From the NCBI RefSeq assembly GCF_900105495.1, contig NZ_FNTF01000002.1, positions 3,712,501 through 3,776,500 on the forward strand: DNA of 64,000 bases, in the 5' to 3' direction. Made by a program: the position numbers and the translations under genes. Below are positions 10,958 to 18,915 of this stretch, piece by piece (the first letter of the stretch is position 1; the number at the start of each line of letters is the position of its first letter). This DNA comes from Pseudomonas frederiksbergensis. Its GTDB lineage: Bacteria; Pseudomonadota; Gammaproteobacteria; Pseudomonadales; Pseudomonadaceae. The notes under the pieces are model-generated. The model searched no databases and was not told the DNA's origin. It saw only the letters and a list, made by a program, of their open reading frames with translations.

Positions 10958-12148
10958 ATGCAAGTGCTTGACCGCCGTAAAGCGATGGCCATCGCGCCGC
11001 TGTTACGTTTGGCCTTTCGGCCATTTTTCCTCGCCGGCTGCCTGCTGGCAGTGCTGGCCATTCCACTCTGGCTGGCCGCCTTCAGCGGTTCGATTGCCGA
11101 CTGGCAGCCGGCGGGTGGCTGGCTGGGCTGGCATCGACACGAACTGCTGTTCGGATTCGGCTTGGCAATCATCGCGGGTTTTCTGCTGACGGCCGTGCAG
11201 ACCTGGACCGGTCGTCCCGGCCTCAGCGGGCGACCCCTGGCCGCGCTGGCGTTGCTGTGGTTATTGGCGCGCGTGGCCTGGCTGGTCAATGCTCCGTGGC
11301 CGGTGCTCGCCGTGCTGGAATTGGCGTTCCCACTGGCGGTGGCGGCGCTCATGGGCTTCACCTTGTGGAAGGTGCGGCAGAAACGTAACTACCCGATTGC
11401 GGTGGTGCTGTTGTTGTTAGCGGCGGCCGACGGGTTGTCCCTTTACGGCCTGGTCGAAGGTCATGAAGCCTGGCAGCGTCAAGGCGTGCTGACCGGCCTC
11501 TGGTTGGTGGCGGCGATGATGGGCTTGATCGGCGGGCGCGTCATTCCGTTCTTTATCCAGCGCGGTCTCGGCAAGGTCGATGGCGTGACCCCTTGGCCGT
11601 GGCTGGATTGGCTGCTGTTGATTGGCTCACCGCTGGTGGCGTTGCTATATGCCGCCGGACCTGCGCTTGACCCCAATCTCTGGGTCGGCCTGTTGTTCGC
11701 CATGTTGGCCGCCGGGCATCTGGTGCGCCTGGTTCGCTGGCATGATCGGGCCCTCTGGCACGTGCCGCTGCTGTGGTCGTTGTACCTGGCTTATGCCTGG
11801 TTGGCAGCGGCCTGTCTTGGAATGGCGCTGTGGCATTTCGGTGTGCCGATCAATCCGAGTCTGGCGGTGCATTGCCTGACCATCGGCGCCATGGGCGGCC
11901 TGGTGCTGGCGATGATCGCGCGGGTCAGCCTGGGCCACACCGGTCGTGCGCTGGAGCCGCCGTCGGGCATGACCCTGGCGTTCATTCTGCTCAATCTGGC
12001 CTGTCTGAGCCGGGTGGTGTTGATCCTGTTCTTTCCCCTGCCTGCGTTGTGGCTGGCCGGTGTGTGTTGGGCGCTGGCGTTTGCGCTGTACGCCTGGCGC
12101 TATGGGCCGATGCTGCTGCGGGCCCGTGTCGACGGTCATCCGGGCTAA
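10958..12148 (+). CDS. nnrS: NnrS family membrane protein
   Basis: Polytopic inner-membrane protein of 396 residues with about 12 hydrophobic segments. NnrS proteins bind heme and copper and protect cells from nitrosative stress during NO production. The N-terminal LAFRPFFLAG, GWHRHELLFGF and MTIGAMGGL/ARVSLGHTGR-like stretches are typical. Start: ATG after AAAGGAG. The next gene follows after 25 bases, so the two probably form an operon. Confidence 0.9.
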   Translation: MQVLDRRKAMAIAPLLRLAFRPFFLAGCLLAVLAIPLWLAAFSGSIADWQPAGGWLGWHRHELLFGFGLAIIAGFLLTAVQTWTGRPGLSGRPLAALALLWLLARVAWLVNAPWPVLAVLELAFPLAVAALMGFTLWKVRQKRNYPIAVVLLLLAAADGLSLYGLVEGHEAWQRQGVLTGLWLVAAMMGLIGGRVIPFFIQRGLGKVDGVTPWPWLDWLLLIGSPLVALLYAAGPALDPNLWVGLLFAMLAAGHLVRLVRWHDRALWHVPLLWSLYLAYAWLAAACLGMALWHFGVPINPSLAVHCLTIGAMGGLVLAMIARVSLGHTGRALEPPSGMTLAFILLNLACLSRVVLILFFPLPALWLAGVCWALAFALYAWRYGPMLLRARVDGHPG

Positions 12149-12173
12149 GCAAGTCAACTGATGGAGGCTGCCA

Positions 12174-12614
12174 GTGTTATATCCCTTTTTACTGGTCACC
12201 CACTTGCTGGCAGCGATTGCCTTCATCGGCACGCTGTTTTTTGAGGTGGTGATCTGGCACCGCGCTCGCCAGCAGTTGGCGGATACCGCGCTAACCACGG
12301 CGGATCAAGCGATTGCAGTGCGTTCGCGCAAGGTGCTGCATGGCGTGGTGTTGCTGTTGTATGGCGCCGGCATCAGCCTGGCGTGGCAACACCGCGGCGT
12401 ATTGAGTCAGCCGCTGGCGAGCAGTTTTGGCACGTTGCTGAGTCTGAAAATCATCCTGGCCCTGAGCATCATCGGCCATTACTTCCTGCTGGCGTACTGG
12501 CTGAAAAGCGCACGACTGACCACGACCCGCGCGAGCTGGATTCGCCGCAGCATCCTCGGGCACATGGTGTTGATCGTGATCCTGGCCAAGGCGATGTTCT
12601 ATTGGCACGGTTGA
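12174..12614 (+). CDS. Small CopD-like membrane protein co-encoded with NnrS
   Basis: 146 residues with four hydrophobic segments (about 3-25, 50-70, 85-110, 125-143). Conserved-looking histidines occur in THLLAAIAF, LHGVVL, IIGHYF and LGHMVL, which could bind heme or copper as in CopD-type proteins. The GTG start has a GGAGG ribosome site 7 bases upstream. Its position after nnrS suggests a role in NO or metal tolerance, but the exact family is uncertain. Confidence 0.7.
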   Translation: MLYPFLLVTHLLAAIAFIGTLFFEVVIWHRARQQLADTALTTADQAIAVRSRKVLHGVVLLLYGAGISLAWQHRGVLSQPLASSFGTLLSLKIILALSIIGHYFLLAYWLKSARLTTTRASWIRRSILGHMVLIVILAKAMFYWHG

Positions 12615-12650
12615 TCGCGCTGGAGAACCCGTAATTCCGAGGTGACGCTA

Positions 12651-12714
12651 TTCGCGAGCAGGCTCGCTCCCACATTGGAATTCCATCCCCTGTGGGAGCG
12701 AGCCTGCTCGCGAA
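12651..12714. repeat. Inverted REP pair between convergent nnrS-unit and ytfE
   Basis: TTCGCGAGCAGGCTCGCTCC and its complement (ending TGCTCGCGAA) form long arms around an AT-richer centre. It is the classic Pseudomonas TGTGGGAGCGAGCCTGCTCGCGA element. It lies between two convergent genes and could terminate both; the same family is at 15833-15922. Confidence 0.9.
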
Positions 12715-12735
12715 AGCGGTGTCACTGGTTGCCGA

Positions 12736-13410
12736 TCAATGGCGGGGTTTGAGGGCATTAACAAACAACACGTTGTTCTCCAGATGGATGTGTTGCATCA
12801 GGTCATCCCGAAACTCCAGCAGCCCACGATACAGAGCGCGCCAGGTGTTACAGGCATCGGCCGGCGGGGTGATGTTGTTGGTCAGCGCGAGCAGCTTTTC
12901 GAGGGCTTCGCCATGTTGATCATGTTCAAAACGCAGGACCTGGATCGGTGGTGCTGCTTGAGGGCCGATGCCCTGTTGCAGCATCGGGAACAGCACTTGT
13001 TCTTCCTTGAGCATGTGGCCTTCGAGTTCTTGTTGCATGTCAGTCAGCAGATCGGCCAGGCCATTGGGGCAGCTGCTGCGCGCACCATGGACCTGCTCGA
13101 CACGACGGGCCAGGCGGATCAGTTCCGGCAGTTGCTCGCGATGGCGGGCGTGGTAGCGCGCCAGCAGGTGGGCGATCAACAGCTCTGATGGTTCGCTGCG
13201 CCAGTCGTGTTGGGTTTCGCCGGTGTCTTGCAGCCGGTTCAGCGCATCGGCGATCAGCGCCGGGTCGAGGTCTTTGCCCGCGGCCGCTTCACGCAGGCTT
13301 TTATGCCCGCCGCAGCAGAAGTCCAGTTTGAAGGTGTGGAAAATCCGCGTGGCGCCGGGAATATCGCAAGCCAGTTGGCCGAGGCTTTGTTCCAGTAGGG
13401 TCAGGCTCAT
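12736..13410 (-). CDS. ytfE: YtfE/ScdA/DnrN family iron-sulfur cluster repair di-iron protein
   Basis: RIC-type di-iron protein of 224 residues that repairs Fe-S clusters damaged by NO. The ScdA_N domain is at residues 1 to about 50 with the CCGG signature (FKLDFCCGGHKSL). A hemerythrin-like four-helix bundle follows with candidate di-iron histidines in YHARHREQL, LEGHMLKEE, FEHDQHGE and HIHLENNVLF. It is transcribed divergently from norR; the intervening DNA has a sigma54 promoter facing this gene and three NorR-type sites. Confidence 0.92.
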   Translation of the reverse strand: MSLTLLEQSLGQLACDIPGATRIFHTFKLDFCCGGHKSLREAAAGKDLDPALIADALNRLQDTGETQHDWRSEPSELLIAHLLARYHARHREQLPELIRLARRVEQVHGARSSCPNGLADLLTDMQQELEGHMLKEEQVLFPMLQQGIGPQAAPPIQVLRFEHDQHGEALEKLLALTNNITPPADACNTWRALYRGLLEFRDDLMQHIHLENNVLFVNALKPRH

Positions 13411-13453
13411 CAGGGGGTTCCTTGTTTGGATTTCAACGGTTCCCCAGGCTCAT

Positions 13454-13469
13454 TGCACCCGGCATGCCA
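13454..13469 (-). promoter_or_regulatory. Sigma54 (-24/-12) promoter for ytfE
   Basis: On the minus strand TGGCATGCCGGGTGCA matches TGGCACG-N4-TTGCA. The invariant GG and GC are 12 bases apart, as required. Transcription would start near 13443, about 33 bases before the ytfE start codon. This fits activation by the divergently encoded sigma54-dependent NorR. Confidence 0.8.
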
Positions 13470-13509
13470 TCTTTAACGTATTGAAAAATAGAGATTTATT
13501 TTTAGTTGT

Positions 13510-13566
13510 GGTGATAGACACCCGGACGCTTTAGGGTGAATCCAACCATAGAGGGTAATAACTACC
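13510..13566. promoter_or_regulatory. Three NorR enhancer sites (GGT-N7-ACC)
   Basis: Three exact GGT-N7-ACC matches: GGTGATAGACACC (13510-13522), GGTGAATCCAACC (13535-13547) and GGTAATAACTACC (13554-13566). The last abuts the norR ATG. Their centres are about 61, 86 and 105 bases from the -12 element of the ytfE sigma54 promoter, a normal enhancer distance. NorR of E. coli and Ralstonia uses three such sites. Overlap with the norR translation start suggests autorepression as well. Confidence 0.85.
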
Positions 13567-15096
13567 ATGCTGCGAGAAAGCCTGGCGGCCGACCTGATTG
13601 TCGAGTTGCCCAATGCTGTGCGGTTGCAACGACTGGTCCAGACCCTGCGCGAGTACTTCAACAGTGGCGCCGTGGGATTGCTGCGTCTGGACGACGACAG
13701 CCTCAGGCCGGTGGCGACGGTGGGGCTGGTGCATGAAGCGTTGGGCCGTCGGTTCGTCATCGCCCAGCATCCGCGGCTGGCGGCGATCATGGCGTCGCGC
13801 GAACCCACCTGGTTCGAGCCCGATAGCCGTCTGCCGGACCCCTATGACGGCTTGCTCGACCATCACGCCGGCGAACCGATGCCCGTGCACGATTGCATGG
13901 GCGTGAGCCTGTACGTGGAGGGGCGGATCTGGGGCGCGATCACCCTCGATGCGCTGCACGCCGGGACTTTCGACAGTCGTGCGCGGGAAGAACTCAAGCG
14001 CTGCACCTTGCAGATCGAAGCCGCCGTGCGAGTTACCCGGCTCGAGCAGGAAAACCGCAGCCTGCGCTTGTCCCGCAGCGATATTCAAGACGTGCGGCGG
14101 CCGGCTGATGAAGGCGAAATCCTCGGGCAAAGTGAAGTGCTGCATCAGTTGCTCAATGAACTGGACGTGCTGGCCGACTCCGAATTGCCGGTGTTGCTGC
14201 TGGGCGAGACCGGCGTCGGCAAAGAGCTGTTCGCAAGGCGCTTGCATCGTCTGTCGCGTCGCAGTCACAAGCCGCTGGTACAGGTCAACTGCGCGGCGTT
14301 GCCGGAGTCTCTGGCAGAGAGTGAATTGTTCGGCCATGTCAAAGGCGCGTTTTCCGGTGCCACCAGTGACCGTGCCGGACGTTTCGATGCGGCCAACGGT
14401 GGCACGCTGTTTCTCGATGAAGTCGGCGAATTGCCATTGGCCGTGCAAGCGAAGCTGCTGCGCACCCTGCAGAACGGCGAGATCCAGCGCCTCGGCGCCG
14501 ACAAGCCGTTGCATGTCGATGTGCGCATCATCGCCGCGACCAACCGGCACCTGCCGGACAGCATCCGCGACGGCTTGTTTCGGGCCGATCTGTATCACCG
14601 GCTCTCGGTGTACCCGGTGCCGATTCCACCGCTGCGCGAGCGCGGTAACGATGTATTGATGCTGGCCGGGCATTTCCTTGAACTCAATCGGGCGCGGCTC
14701 GGTTTGCGCGGTTTGCGTCTGTCGCCGGCGGCCGAGCGAGCGCTGCTGACGTACACCTGGCCGGGCAACGTGCGTGAGCTGGAGCATGTGATCAGCCGGG
14801 CCGCGTTGAAGCAGCTCAGTCGCGGCACCAGTCGCACGTTGATCATGACCCTGGAGCCCGAGATTCTGGACCTCGACAGTGCCGTGGGCGGGCAGGGTGC
14901 GGTCGTCGAAAATCCACTGGACGTCACGGCTGATGAGCCGTTCCAGCCTCTTGGTGAAGCGGTCGACGATTACCAGCGCAAGAAAATTCTCCAGGCCTTG
15001 AGCCTGTCCGGGGAAAACTGGGCCAGCGCCGCGCGGATTCTGGAAGTCGATCCCAGCAACCTGCACAAACTGGCTCGGCGTCTGCGTCTCAAATAA
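13567..15096 (+). CDS. norR: NorR, NO-sensing sigma54-dependent activator
   Basis: 509-residue enhancer-binding protein. The GAF domain (about residues 15-165) carries DPYD (91-94), HDCMG (108-112) and TLDAL (126-130), matching the non-heme iron ligand regions known in E. coli NorR. The AAA+ domain has Walker A GETGVGKE (213-220), the sigma54-contact loop as GAFSGA (260-265, instead of the common GAFTGA) and LFLDEVGEL. A Fis-type helix-turn-helix ends the protein (WASAARILEVDPSNLHKL). The adjacent predicted target is ytfE. Confidence 0.95.
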   Translation: MLRESLAADLIVELPNAVRLQRLVQTLREYFNSGAVGLLRLDDDSLRPVATVGLVHEALGRRFVIAQHPRLAAIMASREPTWFEPDSRLPDPYDGLLDHHAGEPMPVHDCMGVSLYVEGRIWGAITLDALHAGTFDSRAREELKRCTLQIEAAVRVTRLEQENRSLRLSRSDIQDVRRPADEGEILGQSEVLHQLLNELDVLADSELPVLLLGETGVGKELFARRLHRLSRRSHKPLVQVNCAALPESLAESELFGHVKGAFSGATSDRAGRFDAANGGTLFLDEVGELPLAVQAKLLRTLQNGEIQRLGADKPLHVDVRIIAATNRHLPDSIRDGLFRADLYHRLSVYPVPIPPLRERGNDVLMLAGHFLELNRARLGLRGLRLSPAAERALLTYTWPGNVRELEHVISRAALKQLSRGTSRTLIMTLEPEILDLDSAVGGQGAVVENPLDVTADEPFQPLGEAVDDYQRKKILQALSLSGENWASAARILEVDPSNLHKLARRLRLK

Positions 15097-15168
15097 GGTT
15101 GATGGTGGTCAAGGTGGTCTTGCGCTGTGCATTGCACACTGGGCAGAACCTTTTTGGAGATCACCGTC

Positions 15169-15816
15169 ATGCCCCTTTCCCTGGCACAGATGCGTCGCAA
15201 CTACACCCTTTTTGGCCTGCAAGACGAGTCGGCGCTGGACGACCCGATGGCGATGTTCCGGCAATGGCTGCAACTGGCCCGCGACACCGAGCGCGCGCCT
15301 GTCGAAGCCAACAGCATGGTGTTGGCGACGGTCGACAGTGAAGGGCGCCCGCACTGCCGGGTCCTGCTGCTCAAGGGCTTGAGCGATGAAGGCTTCACCT
15401 TTTTCGGCAATTACCAGAGCGACAAGGGCCAGCAACTGGCTGCCAACCCGCATGCGGCGATGACCTTTTTCTGGCCGGGGCTGGAGCGTCAGGTGCGTAT
15501 CGAAGGCCAGGTCTCCAGGCTCGACCCAATGCTGTCGGATGCGTACTTCGATTCCCGCTCGCAGGACAGTCGCCTGGGCGCCTGGGCTTCGCCGCAAAGC
15601 CGGCCTTTGGCCAATCGGGCCGAGCTCGAATCGCTGTTGCTCCAAACCATCCAGCGCTTTGCCGGCAAGACCGTGCCGCGGCCCGAACATTGGGGCGGCT
15701 ACTGCTTGCGCCCTGAGCGTCTGGAATTCTGGCAGGGCCGTGCCGACCGCTTGCATGACCGCCTCGATTACCGGTTGCGCGATGGTGTTTGGCAGCGCAA
15801 CCGACTGGCGCCCTGA
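15169..15816 (+). CDS. pdxH: Pyridoxamine 5'-phosphate oxidase
   Basis: FMN enzyme that makes pyridoxal 5'-phosphate from pyridoxine or pyridoxamine phosphate. 215 residues, full length. Motifs include RVLLLKG (FMN binding), [32 protein letters not shown] and the C-terminal [12 protein letters not shown] and WQRNRLAP. The start at 15169 has a TTGGAGA ribosome site; an in-frame ATG 42 bases upstream lacks one. It follows norR by 72 bases; no functional link to NO metabolism is needed. Confidence 0.95.
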   Translation: MPLSLAQMRRNYTLFGLQDESALDDPMAMFRQWLQLARDTERAPVEANSMVLATVDSEGRPHCRVLLLKGLSDEGFTFFGNYQSDKGQQLAANPHAAMTFFWPGLERQVRIEGQVSRLDPMLSDAYFDSRSQDSRLGAWASPQSRPLANRAELESLLLQTIQRFAGKTVPRPEHWGGYCLRPERLEFWQGRADRLHDRLDYRLRDGVWQRNRLAP

Positions 15817-15832
15817 TAGCGATGGGAGACAG

Positions 15833-15922
15833 TGTGGGAGCGAGCCTGCTCGCGATAGCGGTGTGTCAGTCACCATTGATGTTGCCTGACACACCGCTAT
15901 CGCGAGCAGGCTCGCTCCCACA
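15833..15922. repeat. Inverted REP pair with 37-base perfect arms
   Basis: Arms at 15833-15869 and 15886-15922 are exact complements, beginning TGTGGGAGCGAGCCTGCTCG, with a 16-base centre. It lies right after pdxH and before moaB, so it could end the pdxH transcript. It belongs to the same family as 12651-12714. Confidence 0.93.
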
Positions 15923-16046
15923 GGTTTTTGTGTGCCCGACACATTCTGCTTATGTCCCTGTCGAGGTACCTCCTTGGAGGAATAGGCTCACCGGGGATTC
16001 CGGTTCAGGCTTTGTCCCATACCCTCATTCACGGGAAGGCTTGGAT

Positions 16047-16601
16047 ATGGCCCATCTGGCGCAACGCACGTTTGAACCCCTGAACATTGCCGTGCTGACC
16101 ATCAGCGATACGCGCACCTTTGACACCGACACCTCGGGGCAGACCCTGACGGATTTGCTGCAAACGGCCGGGCATGTATTGATCGACCGTGACCTGGTCA
16201 AGGACGACATTTATCAGATTCGCGCCAAGGTCTCTCACTGGATCGCCGACCCCAAGGTTCAAGTGATACTGATGACCGGCGGCACCGGTTTCACCGCGCG
16301 CGACAACACACCGCAAGCGGTCTTGCCGTTGCTGGACAAACACGTGGAAGGCTTCGGTGAACTGTTTCGTCAGGTGTCCCTGGCGGAAATCGGCATGTCC
16401 AGTCTGCAGTCACGGGCGCTGGCCGGGATGAGCAACGGCGTGCTGGTGTGCTGCGTTCCGGGTTCGCCCGGCGCGTGTCGAACTGCCTGGAACCAGATCC
16501 TGCTCGAACAATTGGACAGCCGCACCGGCCCGTGCAATTTCGCCCCGCATTTGAAGCCGCAAGCGCAACGGGTGATCGACGCCTGCGAGCCACGCTCATG
16601 A
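16047..16601 (+). CDS. moaB: MoaB family molybdenum cofactor biosynthesis protein
   Basis: MogA/MoaB-fold protein (184 residues) for adenylylation of molybdopterin. The characteristic MTGGTGFTARDNTPQAV is near residues 75-91, and VCCVPGSPGACRTAW is in the C-terminal half. The start at 16047 gives the standard N-terminus (MAHLAQRTFEPLNIAVLT); the longer frame reads back through the REP. The stop overlaps moeA by 4 bases. The moaB-moeA-ubiUVT order matches that of P. aeruginosa. Confidence 0.93.
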   Translation: MAHLAQRTFEPLNIAVLTISDTRTFDTDTSGQTLTDLLQTAGHVLIDRDLVKDDIYQIRAKVSHWIADPKVQVILMTGGTGFTARDNTPQAVLPLLDKHVEGFGELFRQVSLAEIGMSSLQSRALAGMSNGVLVCCVPGSPGACRTAWNQILLEQLDSRTGPCNFAPHLKPQAQRVIDACEPRS

Positions 16602-17833
16602 CTGGCCGGGTGTGCGACCTCGGCCACCTTATGCCGGTGGACGAGGCCATCAACCGTCTGCTGGAGCAGGCACCGCCGCCGCCCCTGGCGCAAAAGATCG
16701 GTCTGGATCAAGCCTTGGGTCGGGTGCTGGCGGCGGACATTCATTCCCCCGTCAACCTGCCGGCCTGGGACAACAGCGCCATGGACGGTTACGCCCTCAG
16801 GGCCGCTGACCTGCCACCGGACGGCGGCTATTTGGCGATTGGCGGACGAATTGCGGCGGGCGATCAGGCGAAATCCCCCTTGCTCGCACAGCAGGCGGTA
16901 CAGATTTTCACCGGCGCGCCATTACCGCCGGGTGCCGACACGGTGGTGCCGCAGGAGCGCTGCCGGATCGATGGCGAGCGCGTCTGGTTCCCGTCCGTAA
17001 GCGTTGGCGATCACGTGCGCAAGGAAGGGGAGGAGGTTCGCCGGGGAGACCTGTTGCTCCAGGCCGGTAAACGCCTGCGCGCGCAAGAAGTGGGGTTACT
17101 GGCCGGCGCGGGCATTGCGCGGGTCGAGGTTTATCGACCGTTGCAGGTGTGCTTGCTCAGCAGTGGCAATGAATTGCGTGAGCCCGGCGACTCATTGGCG
17201 CCGGGGCAGATTTACAACAGCAACCGCTACTGTCTCGCGGCGTTGTTGAGCGGCTGGGGTGTCGAGGTACATGACTATGGCGTCATGGCCGATGAGTTGG
17301 CGGCCAGCCGGCATGCCTTGAGCCTGGCGTCCTCGGAATGCGACTTGTTGTTGAGTTCCGGCGGCGTCTCGGTCGGTGAGGAAGATCACCTCAAGCAGGC
17401 CATCGAGGAACTCGGCAGCCTGGATTTCTGGCGGCTGGCGATTCAGCCGGGCAAACCGCTGGCCTTCGGCGAAGTGGCCGGCAAACCCTGGATCGGCATG
17501 CCGGGCAATCCTTCGGCGGCGCTGATTACCGCGTTGGTGGTGGTGCGGCCGTTCCTGCTCAGGGCCCAGGGCGTGAAAGACGTGTTGCCGCTGCCAATGG
17601 CCGTGCCCGCCGGGTTCGACTGGTTGCAGCGCAACAAGCGTCGGCAGTACCTGCGGGCTCGACTGACGCCGGGTGCTGACGGCCAGTTGCGCGTGGAGCT
17701 CCACCCTCAGCAAAGTTCGGCGATGTTGAGCGCCGCGTGTTGGGCCGATGGGCTGGCGGTGATCGAGTGCGAGCAGCAAGTGCTCAAGCACGACAACGTG
17801 ATGTTCCTGTCCTTCGCCGACCTGATGCATTGA
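16598..17833 (+). CDS. moeA: MoeA, molybdopterin molybdenumtransferase
   Basis: Inserts molybdenum into adenylylated molybdopterin, the last step of molybdenum cofactor synthesis, which nitrate reductase needs. 411 residues. Seen: LPAWDNSAMDGYALR near the N-terminus, VRKEGEEVRRGD, SSGNELREPG, LLLSSGGVSVGEEDH and IGMPGNPSAAL. The start codon overlaps the moaB stop (ATGA); an alternative ATG lies 33 bases further in. Confidence 0.95.
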   Translation: MTGRVCDLGHLMPVDEAINRLLEQAPPPPLAQKIGLDQALGRVLAADIHSPVNLPAWDNSAMDGYALRAADLPPDGGYLAIGGRIAAGDQAKSPLLAQQAVQIFTGAPLPPGADTVVPQERCRIDGERVWFPSVSVGDHVRKEGEEVRRGDLLLQAGKRLRAQEVGLLAGAGIARVEVYRPLQVCLLSSGNELREPGDSLAPGQIYNSNRYCLAALLSGWGVEVHDYGVMADELAASRHALSLASSECDLLLSSGGVSVGEEDHLKQAIEELGSLDFWRLAIQPGKPLAFGEVAGKPWIGMPGNPSAALITALVVVRPFLLRAQGVKDVLPLPMAVPAGFDWLQRNKRRQYLRARLTPGADGQLRVELHPQQSSAMLSAACWADGLAVIECEQQVLKHDNVMFLSFADLMH

Positions 17834-17839
17834 TCGCAA

Positions 17840-17853
17840 TTGATTGCCGTCAA
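17840..17853 (+). promoter_or_regulatory. FNR/Anr/Dnr-type box and promoter for ubiUVT
   Basis: TTGATTGCCGTCAA matches TTGAT-N4-ATCAA with one mismatch. A -10-like TAGACT lies at 17875-17880, the spacing of a class II site, predicting a start near 17888 and a leader of about 22 bases to ubiU. Oxygen- or NO-controlled expression fits the anaerobic role of UbiUVT. Confidence 0.7.
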
Positions 17854-17909
17854 GGCCGCGCCTGCCGGTCTCGCTAGACTGGCAGCGCGTTTTTCCATGA
17901 GGATCACCC

Positions 17910-18905
17910 ATGCAACTGGTCTGCCCGGCAGGGAACCTGCCTGCGCTAAAAGCGGCGGTGCGCGAAGGCGCCGATGCCGTGTATGTCGGTTTTCGCGATG
18001 ACACCAATGCCCGGCACTTCGCGGGGCTGAACATGGACGACAAACAGTTCGACGCGGCGGTCGCCCACATCCGCCAGCATCAACGCAAACTCTACGTCGC
18101 GGTCAACACCTACCCGCAACCCAAGGGCTGGGAACGCTGGCAACGGGCGGTCGATCGCGCCGCCGATTTCGGTGTGGATGCGTTGATCGCCGCCGACCCC
18201 GGAGTACTCAACTACGCCAGCCAGCGCCATCCGCAACTGGCGCTGCACCTGTCAGTCCAGGGTTCGGCGACCCATGCTGCGGCGCTGGAATTTTACGCGC
18301 AACGCTACGGCATTCGACGTGCGGTGCTGCCGCGGGTGTTGTCCTTGGCGCAAGTGCGCCAGGTCGCCGCGAGCAGCCCGGTGCCCATCGAAGTGTTTGG
18401 CTTCGGCAGCTTGTGCATCATGGCCGAAGGGCGTTGCCATCTGTCGTCCTACATCACCGGCGAGTCGCCGAACCTCTGCGGCGTCTGCTCACCGGCCAAA
18501 GCGGTGCGCTGGAGCGACGACGCCGAAGGCTTGAGCGCGCGGCTCAGTGAAGTGCTGATCGACCGTTACACCCCCGAAGAACCCGCCGGTTACCCGACTC
18601 TGTGCAAGGGCCGTTTCCTGGTCGGCGGCAAACGCTTTCATGCGCTGGAAGAACCTACCAGCCTCGACACCCTGGACTTGCTGCCGGAATTGACGGCCAT
18701 CGGCGTCGAGGCGGTCAAAATCGAAGGCCGGCAACGCAGCCCGGCCTATGTCGAACAAGTCACCCGCGTCTGGCGTGCGGCACTGGATGCCCATCGTGGC
18801 TCGCCGGGCAGTTTTCGGGTCAAGGAGGAATGGCGCAAGGTACTGGCCGGTTTGTCCGAAGGCAGCCAGACCACCCTGGGTGCTTATCATCGATCATGGC
18901 AATGA
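17910..18905 (+). CDS. ubiU: UbiU, O2-independent ubiquinone hydroxylation protein
   Basis: U32-family Fe-S protein, 331 residues. With UbiV it hydroxylates the ubiquinone ring without oxygen, allowing quinone synthesis during anaerobic growth. Seen: the N-terminal LVCPAGNLPALKAAV and YVGFRDDTNARHFAG. Cluster-binding cysteines are placed in LCIMAEGRC, NLCGVC and the later TLCKGR. Start ATG after TGAGGATC. ubiV follows 10 bases downstream. Confidence 0.94.
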   Translation: MQLVCPAGNLPALKAAVREGADAVYVGFRDDTNARHFAGLNMDDKQFDAAVAHIRQHQRKLYVAVNTYPQPKGWERWQRAVDRAADFGVDALIAADPGVLNYASQRHPQLALHLSVQGSATHAAALEFYAQRYGIRRAVLPRVLSLAQVRQVAASSPVPIEVFGFGSLCIMAEGRCHLSSYITGESPNLCGVCSPAKAVRWSDDAEGLSARLSEVLIDRYTPEEPAGYPTLCKGRFLVGGKRFHALEEPTSLDTLDLLPELTAIGVEAVKIEGRQRSPAYVEQVTRVWRAALDAHRGSPGSFRVKEEWRKVLAGLSEGSQTTLGAYHRSWQ

Positions 18906-18915
18906 GGGAGGCGAC

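Noticed and set aside
13531..15066. Long minus-strand ORF opposite norR
   Set aside because: Antisense frame of a high-GC gene with clear NorR motifs on the plus strand; no ribosome site or family pattern.
15789..16046. N-terminal extension of moaB
   Set aside because: Would begin in the pdxH end and cross the REP; MoaB homology starts at 16047.
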